DNA of 64,000 nucleotides from Pseudomonas azadiae (GCF_019145355.1 NZ_JAHSTY010000001.1:3472001-3536000); one strand, 5' to 3'. Positions 40,691 to 50,148 are shown, counted from the first letter of the stretch. A program made the numbers and translations. The notes: generated by a model not told the origin, from the letters alone.

Positions 40691-42625
40691 ATGTCTGCCG
40701 TTCTCTCATTGTTACAAAGCCGTCTGTTGCGGCCGGTGTTCGTTACCCTAGGTATCGCTCTTTTGGTGCAAGTGTTGGTAGCCGTCGCTCTGACACGAAG
40801 CACGGTCACGGCGCTGGAAGCGGATCTGGGCAATCGCCTGGGCATCGATAGCCAGAAACTGTCCGGCGAGCTGGCGCAGGCTGGCAAGGAGGTCACGTCC
40901 AGCCTCGATAGCTTGTCCACCAGTACCCGGCAGCGCTTGACGGCGGGGCTTTCGACTCGCCTGCAGGAAGAGCAGAAGCAACTGCGTGCGACCCTGGAAA
41001 AAGACCTGAAAGACTCCGCCAATGATATGGCGCAACTGCTGGCCTCGGTGGCGCCTCGCGCCATGTGGGATAACGATGTGCCGACGTTGTCGGAATTTGC
41101 CCGGCGCGCGCAGCGCAATCCCAACGTGCTGTTCGTGGTCTATGACGACGCGGCGGGTGAGCATTTGACCCGCTACCTGAATCGCGAAAATCCGATCAAC
41201 CAGGCGCTGCTGGCCAAGGGCGCGGGTGACCGCGCGTTGGACAAAGTGTTGGATGCGGCCAGGAACGATCCTTCCGTGTACTACGTCGAGGCCTCCATCA
41301 GCCCCAACGGGGTGGAAATCGGCAAAGTCCGCATGGGTGTGTCGACCGCGTCGGTCGAGGCGGACCTGCAAGCACTGGACAAGCGTTTCGCCGCGCTGAT
41401 TGCCAGCGGCGATCAATTGGTTGGCGACAGCCTCAAAGGCGCAGCGGCCGATAGCGCTGCCGCCATGGGCGCGCGCCTGCAATCGGCGCAAGCCACGGCC
41501 ACCCAGATGACCGCCAACACCACCAGCGCGGTCCAAGAGGCTGCCGGCACCTTGCGCTGGCGTATCGGCATGGGCCTGGCGCTGGTCGGTCTTGGCGTAT
41601 TGCTGCTGATCGCCATTGTGCTCGGCCGCCGTGTGGTCAACCGCCTGAAGCTGCTGATCGCCGCCATGGATGATCTGGCGGCGGGCGAGGGCGACCTCAC
41701 CAAGCGCGTGCAGATCAGCAGCAAGGACGAGATCGGCGACATGGCGTCTGCGGTCAATCGCTTTGTGGATAAGTTGCAGCCCATCGTGCGCGAGGCGGGC
41801 GATGTGGCCCAGCGTACCGGCGTAGAAATCGGCGCCATGACCTTGCGCAACGCCGGGGCTGATGCCGCGGCAGGCTTGCAGCGCGATGAGGTGGCCGAGA
41901 GCCTGCGCGCGCTGTCGCAGATGGCCGATGAGGCGCAGGCCGAAAGTCATGCGATGCAGGCGGCGTTGCAGCAGGTGGTGGATATCCGCCAGGCCACGGA
42001 TGAGAACTCGCGCACGTCAAACGAAGTGGGCGGCTTGATCGAGGCATTGGCGGGCCAGGTTCAGGCCGGTTCCCAAGTCATCGAGCGGTTGGCGCAGCAA
42101 AGCGAGCAGATTGAAGTGGTGCTGACGGTGATTCACGGAATCGCCGAGCAAACCAACCTGCTGGCGCTCAACGCGGCGATCGAAGCGGCCCGTGCCGGCG
42201 AAACCGGGCGTGGCTTTGCCGTGGTCGCGGACGAGGTGCGTGCACTGGCGAGCAAGACCCAAAGCTCCACCGGAGATATCCAGGCGCACATCGTGGCGCT
42301 GCAGCAGGGTGCCCGGGAAGCGGTGGAAACCATCGGCAAAGCCGGGCGCCAGGCCGACGAAGGCTTGCGGGTGTTGCGCGACAGCGTGCGCTTGCAGCAG
42401 ACGGTGCAGGCTTCGGTGGAGCAGGTGCATGCCGCCATCGGCTTGGCGACGCGCGCTGCCGAGCATCAGGCCCAGGGCGCCCATGCGGTGCGCGGGCGCG
42501 TTGAAGTGATCCATGCCCAGGCCGAGCGTGCCGCGCAGGCGGTGGTGGAGACGACGGCCAGTGGCAAGGTGCTGGATGGGTTGGCGGCGCAGTTGAAGGC
42601 GAGTTTGGGGCAGTTCCGGGCCTGA
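40691..42625 (+). CDS. Methyl-accepting chemotaxis protein
   Basis: 644 aa from ATG 40691 with GGAGGG upstream; the frame is open from 40595 but overlaps the purA terminator. One membrane helix near residues 13-33, a periplasmic sensing domain of about 260 residues (helical, with a PAS-like [18 protein letters not shown] region), a second helix about 295-315, HAMP, and the signalling hairpin with [20 protein letters not shown]. The ligand is not evident. The C-terminus lacks a CheR/CheB pentapeptide. No chemotaxis genes adjoin. Confidence 0.93.
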   Translation: MSAVLSLLQSRLLRPVFVTLGIALLVQVLVAVALTRSTVTALEADLGNRLGIDSQKLSGELAQAGKEVTSSLDSLSTSTRQRLTAGLSTRLQEEQKQLRATLEKDLKDSANDMAQLLASVAPRAMWDNDVPTLSEFARRAQRNPNVLFVVYDDAAGEHLTRYLNRENPINQALLAKGAGDRALDKVLDAARNDPSVYYVEASISPNGVEIGKVRMGVSTASVEADLQALDKRFAALIASGDQLVGDSLKGAAADSAAAMGARLQSAQATATQMTANTTSAVQEAAGTLRWRIGMGLALVGLGVLLLIAIVLGRRVVNRLKLLIAAMDDLAAGEGDLTKRVQISSKDEIGDMASAVNRFVDKLQPIVREAGDVAQRTGVEIGAMTLRNAGADAAAGLQRDEVAESLRALSQMADEAQAESHAMQAALQQVVDIRQATDENSRTSNEVGGLIEALAGQVQAGSQVIERLAQQSEQIEVVLTVIHGIAEQTNLLALNAAIEAARAGETGRGFAVVADEVRALASKTQSSTGDIQAHIVALQQGAREAVETIGKAGRQADEGLRVLRDSVRLQQTVQASVEQVHAAIGLATRAAEHQAQGAHAVRGRVEVIHAQAERAAQAVVETTASGKVLDGLAAQLKASLGQFRA

Positions 42626-42647
42626 GTTTGTCTTCACCGGCCTCATC

Positions 42648-42716
42648 CAGGCAAGCCAGCTCCCACATTTTGAATGGGTTCGCAATTCAATATGTGGGAG
42701 CTGGCTTGCCTGCGAT
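42648..42716. repeat. REP doublet, class A, inward arms reversed
   Basis: CAGGCAAGCCAGCTCCCACA and TGTGGGAGCTGGCTTGCCTG around a loop of about 27 nt. The arms point in the opposite sense to the other class A doublets. Between convergent genes. Confidence 0.9.
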
Positions 42717-42723
42717 AGCAGTA

Positions 42724-44277
42724 TCAGCGGCTCAGATACATCCGAGTCGTGAGCAAATACACCGGCAACCCCGACACCACAATCAACAGCGCCGCATAAG
42801 GCGCTGCCGCTGCAAACTCCACATTCGACGTATGCGCCCATACCGCCGTCGCCAAGGTATTCAACCCGGTCGGGCTCAGCAACAATGTCGCGGTCAATTC
42901 CTTCATCGCATCCAGAAACACCAGCGCAAACGCCGCGCCCAGCGCCGGGAAGATAATCGGCAAGGTCACCCGGCAAAACGCACTGAACGATGACGCCCCC
43001 AGTGTCCGCGCAGCCTCTTCCAACTGCGGCGCCGCCTTGTTCAACGCCGTGCGAATCGGCGCCTGGGCCAGCGGCAAAAACAGCAGTGCATACGCAATCA
43101 ACAGTAACGCCGAGGTCTGGTACAGCGCCGGCACGTAATGCAGGGCGAAATACACCAGGGTCAGCGCGATCACCAGGCCAGGCAGGGCGTGGAGCAGGTA
43201 CGGCAGGCGCTCGGCCCAGATTGCCAGTTGGCCTCTGTAGCGCACCACCAGCAGCCCCACCGGCACCGCCAGGACCAGGCACAGCGATGCGCCGCCCAGC
43301 GACAGCGCCAGGGAAGAGAGCAGTGCTTCACTGATCTCGGCTACCGGGAATGCCGCGGAGGAACCCACCGCCAACCAATAGCCGAGCATCCCCAGCGGAA
43401 TACCGCTGCCGATGATCGCCAGCGCCAGGCAGTACACCTGGCCCAGGGCTGCCCACTTGCCCAGCCGCACCTGCTCGGCATGCCGCGCCGCGCCCTGGCC
43501 GATACGCACATGTCGGCCCTTGCCGCGCACGCGCAGCTCCAGCCACAGCAGCGTCAGGCACATCACCAGCAGCACCGCCGAGAGCATCGCGGCATTCGCG
43601 TTGCTGAATTCCAGTTCGAACTGCTGGTAGATCGCCGTGGTGAACGTCTGCAACCCGATGATTGACAGCGCGCCGAATTCCACCAGCATATGCAGCGCGA
43701 TCAACAGCGCCCCGGCCAGCAGCGATGGCCACAGCAGCGGCAAAGTGATGCGAAAGAACACGCCCCAGCGATTCAGCCCCAGGGTGCGGGCCGACTCTTC
43801 CAGGGCGGGATCAAGATTGCGCAGTGTCGCCGCTACGGGCAGAAACACCAGCGGGTACTTCGACAGGCTCATCACCAGGATGGCGCCGGCCAGCCCTTCG
43901 AAATTGGCGCTCAGCGACACCCAGGTAAAGCTGCTGACAAACGCCGGCACCGCAAACGGCAAGCACAGGATTACCCCCCAGATGCGCCGCCCAGGCAGGT
44001 TGCTGCGCTCCAGCAGCCAGGCCAGGGAAAGGCCGACAACCGCGCACGCCACGGTCACCCCAACCATCAGCGCCAGGGTGTTGCGCAGCAACCCGAAGAC
44101 ATACGGGCGCCACAGCAGGTGCACCGCCTGCGCCCAGCCGGCCTGCCAGGCCTTGAGCCCGACATACGCCAGTGGCAGCAGGCTCAAGCCAACCAGAAGC
44201 AGTACGGGCAACAGCAGCCAGATCGAAGGACGTTTGCGCCGAGGGCTGAACCCCGCGGCGCTTAGCGATGGGTTCAT
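42724..44277 (-). CDS. Iron(III)-type ABC transporter permease (FbpB-like)
   Basis: 517 aa, about twelve membrane segments in two halves, each with a binding-protein-dependent permease EAA motif: EESARTLGLNRWGVFFRITL and EEAARTLGASSFSAFCRVTL. The double-length layout fits FbpB/SfuB-type ferric-iron permeases. ATG overlaps the stop of the binding-protein gene (TGATG on the minus strand). No ATPase gene is adjacent. Substrate by analogy; thiamine or polyamine are less likely given the partner. Confidence 0.88.
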   Translation of the reverse strand: MNPSLSAAGFSPRRKRPSIWLLLPVLLLVGLSLLPLAYVGLKAWQAGWAQAVHLLWRPYVFGLLRNTLALMVGVTVACAVVGLSLAWLLERSNLPGRRIWGVILCLPFAVPAFVSSFTWVSLSANFEGLAGAILVMSLSKYPLVFLPVAATLRNLDPALEESARTLGLNRWGVFFRITLPLLWPSLLAGALLIALHMLVEFGALSIIGLQTFTTAIYQQFELEFSNANAAMLSAVLLVMCLTLLWLELRVRGKGRHVRIGQGAARHAEQVRLGKWAALGQVYCLALAIIGSGIPLGMLGYWLAVGSSAAFPVAEISEALLSSLALSLGGASLCLVLAVPVGLLVVRYRGQLAIWAERLPYLLHALPGLVIALTLVYFALHYVPALYQTSALLLIAYALLFLPLAQAPIRTALNKAAPQLEEAARTLGASSFSAFCRVTLPIIFPALGAAFALVFLDAMKELTATLLLSPTGLNTLATAVWAHTSNVEFAAAAPYAALLIVVSGLPVYLLTTRMYLSR

Positions 44278-45302
44278 CAGTTCAAGCCAACGTCGCGTTC
44301 CAGGTCCAGGGCTTCTTCGGCGTTGCCCAGGTCGGCGGGGGTGACTTTCGGCGGTTGCAGCTCGCTGAAAGGCTTGAGCCCGCGGCTGGACTCCATGCCT
44401 TTGCGCAGTGGATATTCGGCCGAGGTATTGGTGATGACGCGCTGGCCTTCTTCGCTGGCCATGAACGCCAGCAGTTGCTGGGCTTGCTTGGGGTGTTTGC
44501 TGGATTTGAGTGCCGCGGCCGAAGACACGGTGATCAGGCCGCCAGCGTCGCCGTTGGTGAAATAGTGCAGTTGCGAATCCAGGTTGGTTTTTTCCTTCTT
44601 CAGGGCAAACCAGTAGTAGTTGTTCACCAGGACGGTGGCCACTTCGCCGTTCTCCACTGCTTTAAGGGCGACCATATTATTGCTGTACACCTTGCCGAAG
44701 GCGCGCAGGCCGGTCAGCCATTCTTCGGCGGCTTCGCGACCGTGCAGCTTGATGATTGCCACGGCCTGTTCCTGGAACGCGCCGCTGGTGGGCACGAAAC
44801 CGACCTTGCCTTGCCACTCGGGGCCGGCAAAGTCCAATACCGATTTCGGCAAATCTTTTTCAGCGATCAATTTGGGGTTGAAGGCCACAACTCGCGTACG
44901 TGCGGTGACGCCCATCCAGTCGCCGTTGGCACCGACATAATCCTTGGGCAGCACGTCGAGGGTGCTGGCATCGATTTTGGCCAGCAGGCCTTGCTCGCCG
45001 AGTTTGTTCAGCGGCGGTGACTCTTCGGTGTAGATCACGTCGGCAGGCGAGCGATCGCCTTCTTCCACGACTTGGCTGGCCAGCTGGTTGCTGCTGCCTT
45101 TGCGTACGTTGACGTGAATGCCGGTCTTGGCCTCGAAGGCTTTGGCGAGTTCATCGCCGACTTCTTTGTGCTGGCCGTTGTAGAGGGTCAGGGAAATCTT
45201 GTCGGCGCAATAGGCGGTGGGCGAGAGCAGGGTCAGGCCGAGCAGGGAGAGGGTCAGGCCACGCAGAAGGGATGTTGTGAATCGGTTATCGCGGATCATC
45301 AT
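44277..45302 (-). CDS. Iron(III)-type ABC transporter substrate-binding protein (FbpA-like)
   Basis: 341 aa with a Sec signal peptide (residues 1-32, cleavage after YCA). The mature part is a periplasmic binding protein of the ferric-binding type: SLTLYNGQHKEVGDELAKAF, GDRSPADVIYTEESPPL, NNYYWFALKKEK with the paired tyrosines that coordinate Fe(III) in FbpA, and ITVSSAAALKSSKHP. First gene of the pair with the permease. Start is one of two neighbouring ATGs (45302 or 45299). Confidence 0.9.
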   Translation of the reverse strand: MMIRDNRFTTSLLRGLTLSLLGLTLLSPTAYCADKISLTLYNGQHKEVGDELAKAFEAKTGIHVNVRKGSSNQLASQVVEEGDRSPADVIYTEESPPLNKLGEQGLLAKIDASTLDVLPKDYVGANGDWMGVTARTRVVAFNPKLIAEKDLPKSVLDFAGPEWQGKVGFVPTSGAFQEQAVAIIKLHGREAAEEWLTGLRAFGKVYSNNMVALKAVENGEVATVLVNNYYWFALKKEKTNLDSQLHYFTNGDAGGLITVSSAAALKSSKHPKQAQQLLAFMASEEGQRVITNTSAEYPLRKGMESSRGLKPFSELQPPKVTPADLGNAEEALDLERDVGLN

Positions 45303-45323
45303 CCGAAGTGTTCCTCGCTTATA

Positions 45324-45340
45324 TGCAACAAATCATTGCA
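45324..45340 (-). promoter_or_regulatory. Dyad upstream of the iron ABC genes (possible operator)
   Basis: TGCAA and TTGCA with a 7-nt spacer, 22 nt ahead of the binding-protein start; two GATAAA repeats adjoin at 45343-45354. Could be an operator, but the match to a Fur box is poor. Confidence 0.35.
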
Positions 45341-45413
45341 AGGATAAACGATAAAACTTCTCAAGTGCGGCGCAGGGAGGCATTGCGGCTGGAGTTTTTT
45401 TGGCTCCGGAAAC

Positions 45414-45437
45414 GAAAAAACCCGCTTTCGCGGGTTT
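45414..45437 (-). terminator. Terminator of the downstream tRNA-Leu
   Basis: AACCCGC-TTTC-GCGGGTT stem followed on the minus strand by a run of T. Identical copy at 45654-45677. Confidence 0.9.
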
Positions 45438-45447
45438 GATCTGAATT

Positions 45448-45534
45448 TGGTGCCCAGGAGAAGACTCGAACTTCCACGACCTTGCGATCACCAGCACCTG
45501 AAGCTGGCGTGTCTACCAATTTCACCACCTGGGC
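45448..45534 (-). tRNA. tRNA-Leu(CAG), copy 2
   Basis: 87 nt with CCA encoded. Acceptor GCCCAGG pairs with CCTGGGC; D-loop AATTGGTAGACAC; anticodon stem CCAGC-TTCAGGT-GCTGG, anticodon CAG; long variable arm TGATCGCAAGGTCG typical of leucine; T-arm GTTCGAGTC. Same sequence as the copy at 45688-45774. Confidence 0.97.
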
Positions 45535-45568
45535 ATTATCAGCAGCGCTTGCGCCGTTGATGGGACGA

Positions 45569-45597
45569 ACTATACGGAGCGCTTTTTGATCTGTAAA
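45569..45597 (-). promoter_or_regulatory. Promoter of tRNA-Leu copy 2
   Basis: Minus strand TTTACA, 17 nt, TATAGT. Confidence 0.8.
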
Positions 45598-45653
45598 CCC
45601 CTGATTCAAAAATATAAATCAAGTTTTTCCGTTGAAAATCAAAGGCCTGAAAC

Positions 45654-45677
45654 GAAAAAACCCGCTTTCGCGGGTTT
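45654..45677 (-). terminator. Terminator of the upstream tRNA-Leu
   Basis: Same stem as 45414-45437 with T tract on the minus strand. Confidence 0.9.
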
Positions 45678-45687
45678 GATCTGAATT

Positions 45688-45774
45688 TGGTGCCCAGGAG
45701 AAGACTCGAACTTCCACGACCTTGCGATCACCAGCACCTGAAGCTGGCGTGTCTACCAATTTCACCACCTGGGC
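45688..45774 (-). tRNA. tRNA-Leu(CAG), copy 1
   Basis: 87 nt, identical in sequence to the copy at 45448-45534: anticodon CAG, long variable arm, encoded CCA. Confidence 0.97.
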
Positions 45775-45808
45775 AGCATCAACAACGTTGCCGTCGTTGA
45801 TGGCGCGC

Positions 45809-45837
45809 ACTATACGCAGCGTATTTTTAGCTGTAAA
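45809..45837 (-). promoter_or_regulatory. Promoter of tRNA-Leu copy 1
   Basis: Minus strand TTTACA (-35), 17-nt spacer, TATAGT (-10) and a GC-rich discriminator (GCGCGCC), the mark of stringently controlled stable-RNA promoters. Confidence 0.82.
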
Positions 45838-45998
45838 CCCCTGGCATGAAAAAAGCCTGGAAAATTTCGCCATTGGTCGTGCAAGGTGCGTCTGGGGGGC
45901 TGCAAAGGGCTTTAAAAAGCTTGATGACGTCTGAAATTTCCCGTTTCAATACGCGTATGCCAAACTAACCCGCATATAGACAAGGTGAAAACTCTCTA

Positions 45999-48638
45999 AT
46001 GGCCGATTGGCAGTCCCTCGATCCCGAGGCCGCTCGTGAAGCGGAAAAATATGAAAACCCTATTCCTAGCCGCGAACTGATCCTGGCGCATCTCGCCGAT
46101 CGGGGTTCGCCTGCTAGCCGCGAGCAGTTGGTTGAAGAATTCGGTCTGACCACCGAAGACCAGCTCGAAGCCCTGCGCCGCCGCTTGCGTGCCATGGAGC
46201 GCGATGCCCAACTGATCTACACCCGCCGTGGCACTTACGCGCCGGTGGATAAGCTCGACCTGATCCTGGGCCGCATCGCCGGCCATCGTGATGGTTTTGG
46301 CTTTCTGATCCCGGACGACGGCAGCGATGACCTGTTCATGAGCCCGGCGCAAATGCGCCTGGTGTTCGATGGCGACCGTGCCCTGGCGCGCGTTTCCGGC
46401 CTGGACCGTCGCGGTCGCCGTGAAGGTGTGATCGTGGAAGTGGTGTCCCGTGCCCACGAGTCCATCGTCGGTCGTTACTTCGAAGAAGGCGGTATCGGCT
46501 TTGTCGTGCCGGATAACCCGAAGGTCCAGCAGGAAGTGCTGATCACCCCGGGCCGCAATGGTGCCGCCAAGGTCGGCCAGTTCGTCGAGGTGAAGATCAC
46601 CCACTGGCCAACGCCGCGATTCCAGCCGCAGGGCGATATCGTTGAAGTGGTCGGCAATTACATGGCGCCGGGCATGGAAATCGACGTTGCGTTACGCACC
46701 TACGATATTCCTCACGTCTGGCCTGAGGCTGTGCTGAAAGAAGCCGCCAAGCTCAAGCCTGAAGTCGAAGACAAAGACAAAGAAAAACGCATCGACCTGC
46801 GTCATCTGCCGTTCGTCACCATCGACGGCGAAGATGCTCGCGACTTTGACGATGCGGTCTACTGCGAAGCCAAGCCGGGCAAGCTGCGCCTGTTCTCCGG
46901 CGGCTGGAAGCTCTACGTGGCGATTGCCGACGTGTCCAGCTACGTGAAGATCGGTTCGGCCCTGGACAACGAAGCCCAGGTGCGCGGCAACTCCGTGTAC
47001 TTCCCTGAGCGCGTGATCCCGATGCTGCCCGAGCAGCTGTCCAACGGCCTGTGCTCGCTGAACCCGAAAGTCGACCGTTTGGCCATGGTGTGCGAGATGA
47101 CCATCTCCAAAACCGGCGAAATGACCGACTACCAGTTCTATGAGGCGGTGATTCACTCCCAGGCGCGCCTGACCTACAACAAGGTCAGCACCATCCTGGA
47201 AACGCCGAAGACCAGCGAAGCCAAGGCCCTGCGCAGCGAATATGCCGATGTGGTGCCGCACCTCAAGCAGCTTTACTCGCTGTACAAGGTCCTGCTGGGC
47301 GCCCGCCACACCCGTGGCGCGATCGATTTTGAAACTCAGGAGACCCGGATTGTCTTCGGCTCCGAGCGCAAGATCGCCGCGATCACCCCGACGACGCGTA
47401 ACGATGCTCACAAACTGATCGAAGAATGCATGCTGGCGGCCAACGTGGCCACTGCAGAGTTCCTTAAGAAACACGAGATCCCTGCGCTGTACCGAGTGCA
47501 CGACGGCCCGCCGCCGGAGCGCCTGGAAAAACTGCGCGCGTTCCTCGGTGAGCTCGGCCTGTCCCTGCACAAAGGCAAGGATGGCCCGACGCCGAAGGAC
47601 TACCAGGCATTGCTTGCGAGCATCAAGGACCGTCCGGATTACCACGTGATCCAGACCGTCATGCTGCGTTCCCTGAGCCAGGCGGTGTACAGCGCCGACA
47701 ACCAGGGCCACTTCGGTCTGAATTACGAGGCGTACACCCACTTCACCTCGCCGATTCGTCGTTATCCGGACCTGCTCACGCACCGCGCGATCCGCAGCGT
47801 GATCCACTCCAAGCAGAACACCCCGCACGTCAAGCGCGCCGGTGCCATGACCATTCCGAAGGCGCGGATCTATCCGTACGACGAGGCGGCCCTGGAACAG
47901 CTGGGCGAGCAGTGCTCCATGAGCGAGCGTCGTGCCGACGAAGCCACGCGCGACGTGGTGAACTGGCTCAAGTGCGAGTTCATGAAGGACCGCGTGGGCG
48001 AGTCGTTCCCGGGCGTGATCACCGCCGTGACCGGCTTTGGCCTGTTTGTCGAGCTGACCGATATCTACGTCGAAGGCCTGGTGCACGTCACTGCCTTGCC
48101 GGGCGACTACTACCACTTCGACCCTGTGCATCACCGCCTGGCGGGCGAGCGCACCGGTCGCAGCTTCCGCCTGGGCGACACCGTGGAAGTGCAGGTCATG
48201 CGCGTCGACCTCGATGAGCGCAAGATCGACTTCGGCATGCCTGATAAGCCTGCCGAAGCGCCGGGCAGCCGTAAAAAACGTGGCAGCGAAGCGACTCCGG
48301 TCAGCAAAGGCAAGGGCGCTCCAGCGAAAGCTAAACCTGCGGCCACCGAGCCTGCGCCAGCCAAGCCCGGCCGTCGCTCGTCGACCAAGGAAAAGGCCCC
48401 TGAAGCCTATCGCCCAAGCGATGCGGCGGCAAAGAACGCCGAGCTGCGCAAGAGCCGTGAATTGAAGCAGCAGTTGCTCAACGAAGCCAAAAGCGGTGGT
48501 AAAGCGGCGTCTGGGGGAAAGTCCCAAGGGGCGGAAAAGCCGTCGAGCAAGCCGAGTAAACACCGTAAAGGCCCGCCCAAGGCGGGTTCGGCTCCCGCCA
48601 AGAGCGGCGGGTCGCGCAAACCTAAGGCCAAGCCATGA
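45999..48638 (+). CDS. rnr: Ribonuclease R
   Basis: 879 aa. A processive 3'-5' exoribonuclease for structured RNA. Order: N-terminal helix-turn-helix (residues 20-75), two cold-shock domains, the RNB catalytic domain with the acidic series IDGEDARDFDDAVYCE, an S1 domain (GVITAVTGFGLFVELTDIYVEGLVHV), and a Lys/Ala/Pro/Ser-rich basic tail of about 135 residues. The TGA overlaps the rlmB ATG by 4 nt, so they are coupled, as usual in gammaproteobacteria. Confidence 0.98.
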   Translation: MADWQSLDPEAAREAEKYENPIPSRELILAHLADRGSPASREQLVEEFGLTTEDQLEALRRRLRAMERDAQLIYTRRGTYAPVDKLDLILGRIAGHRDGFGFLIPDDGSDDLFMSPAQMRLVFDGDRALARVSGLDRRGRREGVIVEVVSRAHESIVGRYFEEGGIGFVVPDNPKVQQEVLITPGRNGAAKVGQFVEVKITHWPTPRFQPQGDIVEVVGNYMAPGMEIDVALRTYDIPHVWPEAVLKEAAKLKPEVEDKDKEKRIDLRHLPFVTIDGEDARDFDDAVYCEAKPGKLRLFSGGWKLYVAIADVSSYVKIGSALDNEAQVRGNSVYFPERVIPMLPEQLSNGLCSLNPKVDRLAMVCEMTISKTGEMTDYQFYEAVIHSQARLTYNKVSTILETPKTSEAKALRSEYADVVPHLKQLYSLYKVLLGARHTRGAIDFETQETRIVFGSERKIAAITPTTRNDAHKLIEECMLAANVATAEFLKKHEIPALYRVHDGPPPERLEKLRAFLGELGLSLHKGKDGPTPKDYQALLASIKDRPDYHVIQTVMLRSLSQAVYSADNQGHFGLNYEAYTHFTSPIRRYPDLLTHRAIRSVIHSKQNTPHVKRAGAMTIPKARIYPYDEAALEQLGEQCSMSERRADEATRDVVNWLKCEFMKDRVGESFPGVITAVTGFGLFVELTDIYVEGLVHVTALPGDYYHFDPVHHRLAGERTGRSFRLGDTVEVQVMRVDLDERKIDFGMPDKPAEAPGSRKKRGSEATPVSKGKGAPAKAKPAATEPAPAKPGRRSSTKEKAPEAYRPSDAAAKNAELRKSRELKQQLLNEAKSGGKAASGGKSQGAEKPSSKPSKHRKGPPKAGSAPAKSGGSRKPKAKP

Positions 48639-49390
48639 ATCTGGAAAAAATCTACGGCGTGCATGCCGTAGAGGCACTGCTGCGTCACCATCCCAAGCGC
48701 GTCAAGCAAGTGTGGTTGGCGGAGGGTCGCAGCGAGCCGCGCGTACAAGCGCTGGTCGAGCTGGCCACCCAAAACAAGGTTGCCATCGGCCAGGCCGAGC
48801 GTCGTGAAATGGACGTGTGGGTTGAAGGTGTGCACCAGGGCGTGGTTGCGGACGTCAGTCCGAGCCAGGTCTGGGGTGAAGCCATGCTCGACGAGCTGCT
48901 TGACCGCACCGAAGGCCCGCCGCTGCTGCTGGTGCTGGACGGCGTGACCGACCCGCACAACCTCGGCGCCTGCCTGCGTTCGGCGGATGCCGCCGGCGCG
49001 CTGGCAGTGATCGTGCCCAAGGACAAGTCGGCCACCCTCACGCCGGTGGTGCGTAAAGTGGCCTGTGGCGCGGCGGAAGTCATTCCGCTGGTCGCCGTGA
49101 CCAACCTGGCGCGTACCCTGGAAAAACTCCAGCAACGCGGCCTGTGGATCGTGGGCACGGCAGGCGAGGCCGAGGTCAGTATTTATGACCAGGACCTCAC
49201 CGGCCCGACCATCCTGATCATGGGGGCCGAAGGCAAAGGCATGCGTCGCCTGACCCGCGAACATTGCGATTACCTGGTGCACTTGCCGATGGCGGGCAGC
49301 GTCAGCAGCCTGAACGTGTCGGTTGCCACCGGCGTATGCCTGTTCGAGGCCCGGCGTCAGCGTGGTGCCAAGGCTAAAGCCAAGAAGTAA
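48635..49390 (+). CDS. rlmB: 23S rRNA (guanosine-2'-O-)-methyltransferase RlmB
   Basis: 251 aa. A SPOUT enzyme methylating the 2'-O of G2251 (E. coli numbering) in the 23S peptidyl-transferase region. N-terminal RNA-binding domain (IYGVHAVEALLRHHPKRVKQ), then the knotted domain: LVLDGVTDPHNLGACLRSADAAG, IMGAEGKGMRRL and MAGSVSSLNVSVATGVCLFE. Overlaps rnr by 4 nt. Confidence 0.97.
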   Translation: MNLEKIYGVHAVEALLRHHPKRVKQVWLAEGRSEPRVQALVELATQNKVAIGQAERREMDVWVEGVHQGVVADVSPSQVWGEAMLDELLDRTEGPPLLLVLDGVTDPHNLGACLRSADAAGALAVIVPKDKSATLTPVVRKVACGAAEVIPLVAVTNLARTLEKLQQRGLWIVGTAGEAEVSIYDQDLTGPTILIMGAEGKGMRRLTREHCDYLVHLPMAGSVSSLNVSVATGVCLFEARRQRGAKAKAKK

Positions 49391-49412
49391 TTTGAGCTTG
49401 GCATAAATCCAA

Positions 49413-49528
49413 CTGTGGGAGCGGGCTTGTGTGGGAGCTGGCTTGCCTGCGATAGCATCACCTCGGTTTAACTGAAAAGCCGAGGTGCCTGTATCGCGGG
49501 CAAGCCCGGCTCCCACAAGAGCCCGCCC
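49413..49528. repeat. Composite REP with unlike arms
   Basis: TGTGGGAGCGGGCTTG is directly followed by TGTGGGAGCTGGCTTGCCTG; the right arm reads CGCGGGCAAGCCCGGCTCCC, then AGAGCCCGCCCC. So a class A left arm is paired with a class B-like right arm, and an outer partial palindrome surrounds both. The loop has GCACCTCGG / CCGAGGTGC type symmetry (ACCTCGG, CCGAGGT). Fills part of the 335-nt gap between rlmB and rpsF. Confidence 0.85.
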
Positions 49529-49577
49529 CAGTTGTTTTAAGGTGCATGGAAGATTGTTCAAATAATCACCAATCACC

Positions 49578-49606
49578 TTGCGCCCGTTCTCCCCCTTCTC
49601 TACAAT
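49578..49606 (+). promoter_or_regulatory. Promoter of the rpsF operon
   Basis: TTGCGC, 17 nt, TACAAT and a GC-rich stretch after the -10. It gives a leader of about 110 nt. Confidence 0.6.
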
Positions 49607-49611
49607 TGCGC

Positions 49612-49725
49612 CCCTTGCCTTCCTGGCAGGCACGCATGTGCCTCTCTGCGGCAGGATCCATAAGTGTCATTCACTCCTTGTCTGACCGTTTTTGAGCGGC
49701 AGGCTACAACCCGTAAGGAGCATTC
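49612..49725 (+). promoter_or_regulatory. rpsF mRNA leader (possible S6:S18 binding structure)
   Basis: Contains TGCCTTCCTGGCAGGCA, TGCCTCTCTGCGGCA and CCGTTTTTGAGCGG stem-loops before the AAGGAG ribosome site. Leaders bound by the S6:S18 complex are known in many bacteria; an exact match to that motif could not be shown here. Confidence 0.35.
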
Positions 49726-50148
49726 ATGCGTCATTACGAAATCATCTTTTTGGTCCACCCGGATCAAAGCGAGCAAGTCGGCGGCATGGTTGAGCGTTAC
49801 ACCAAGCTGATCGAAGAAGACGGCGGCAAAATCCACCGTCTGGAAGATTGGGGCCGTCGTCAACTGGCCTACGCAATCAACAATGTTCACAAGGCTCACT
49901 ACGTGATGCTGAACGTTGAGTGCACCGGCAAGGCCCTGGCCGAGCTGGAAGACAACTTCCGCTACAACGATGCAGTGATCCGTAACCTGGTCATCCGTCG
50001 CGAAGAAGCCGTTACCGGCCAATCCGAGATGCTCAAGGCTGAAGAAAACCGCAGTGAGCGCCGTGAGCGTCGCGACCGTCCTGAGCACGAAGGCGCTGAT
50101 AGCGCTGACAGTGATGACAGCGACAACAGCGATAACGCTGACGAGTAA
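49726..50148 (+). CDS. rpsF: 30S ribosomal protein S6
   Basis: 140 aa. Platform protein that binds S18. Ferredoxin-like fold with [18 protein letters not shown] and [21 protein letters not shown]. The C-terminus is an extended acidic tail of Ser, Asp and Asn repeats (residues about 120-140); RimK is known to add glutamates to the S6 tail in pseudomonads. Ribosome site AAGGAG. Operon rpsF-rpsR-DUF2232-rplI. Confidence 0.98.
   Translation: MRHYEIIFLVHPDQSEQVGGMVERYTKLIEEDGGKIHRLEDWGRRQLAYAINNVHKAHYVMLNVECTGKALAELEDNFRYNDAVIRNLVIRREEAVTGQSEMLKAEENRSERRERRDRPEHEGADSADSDDSDNSDNADE

Noticed and set aside
45340-45360. Fur box upstream of the iron ABC genes
   Set aside because: Only two GATAAA-like hexamers, and the palindrome does not match the consensus.
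46692-48677. 661-aa minus-strand frame opposite rnr
   Set aside because: Shadow of RNase R, whose domains and coupling to rlmB are clear.
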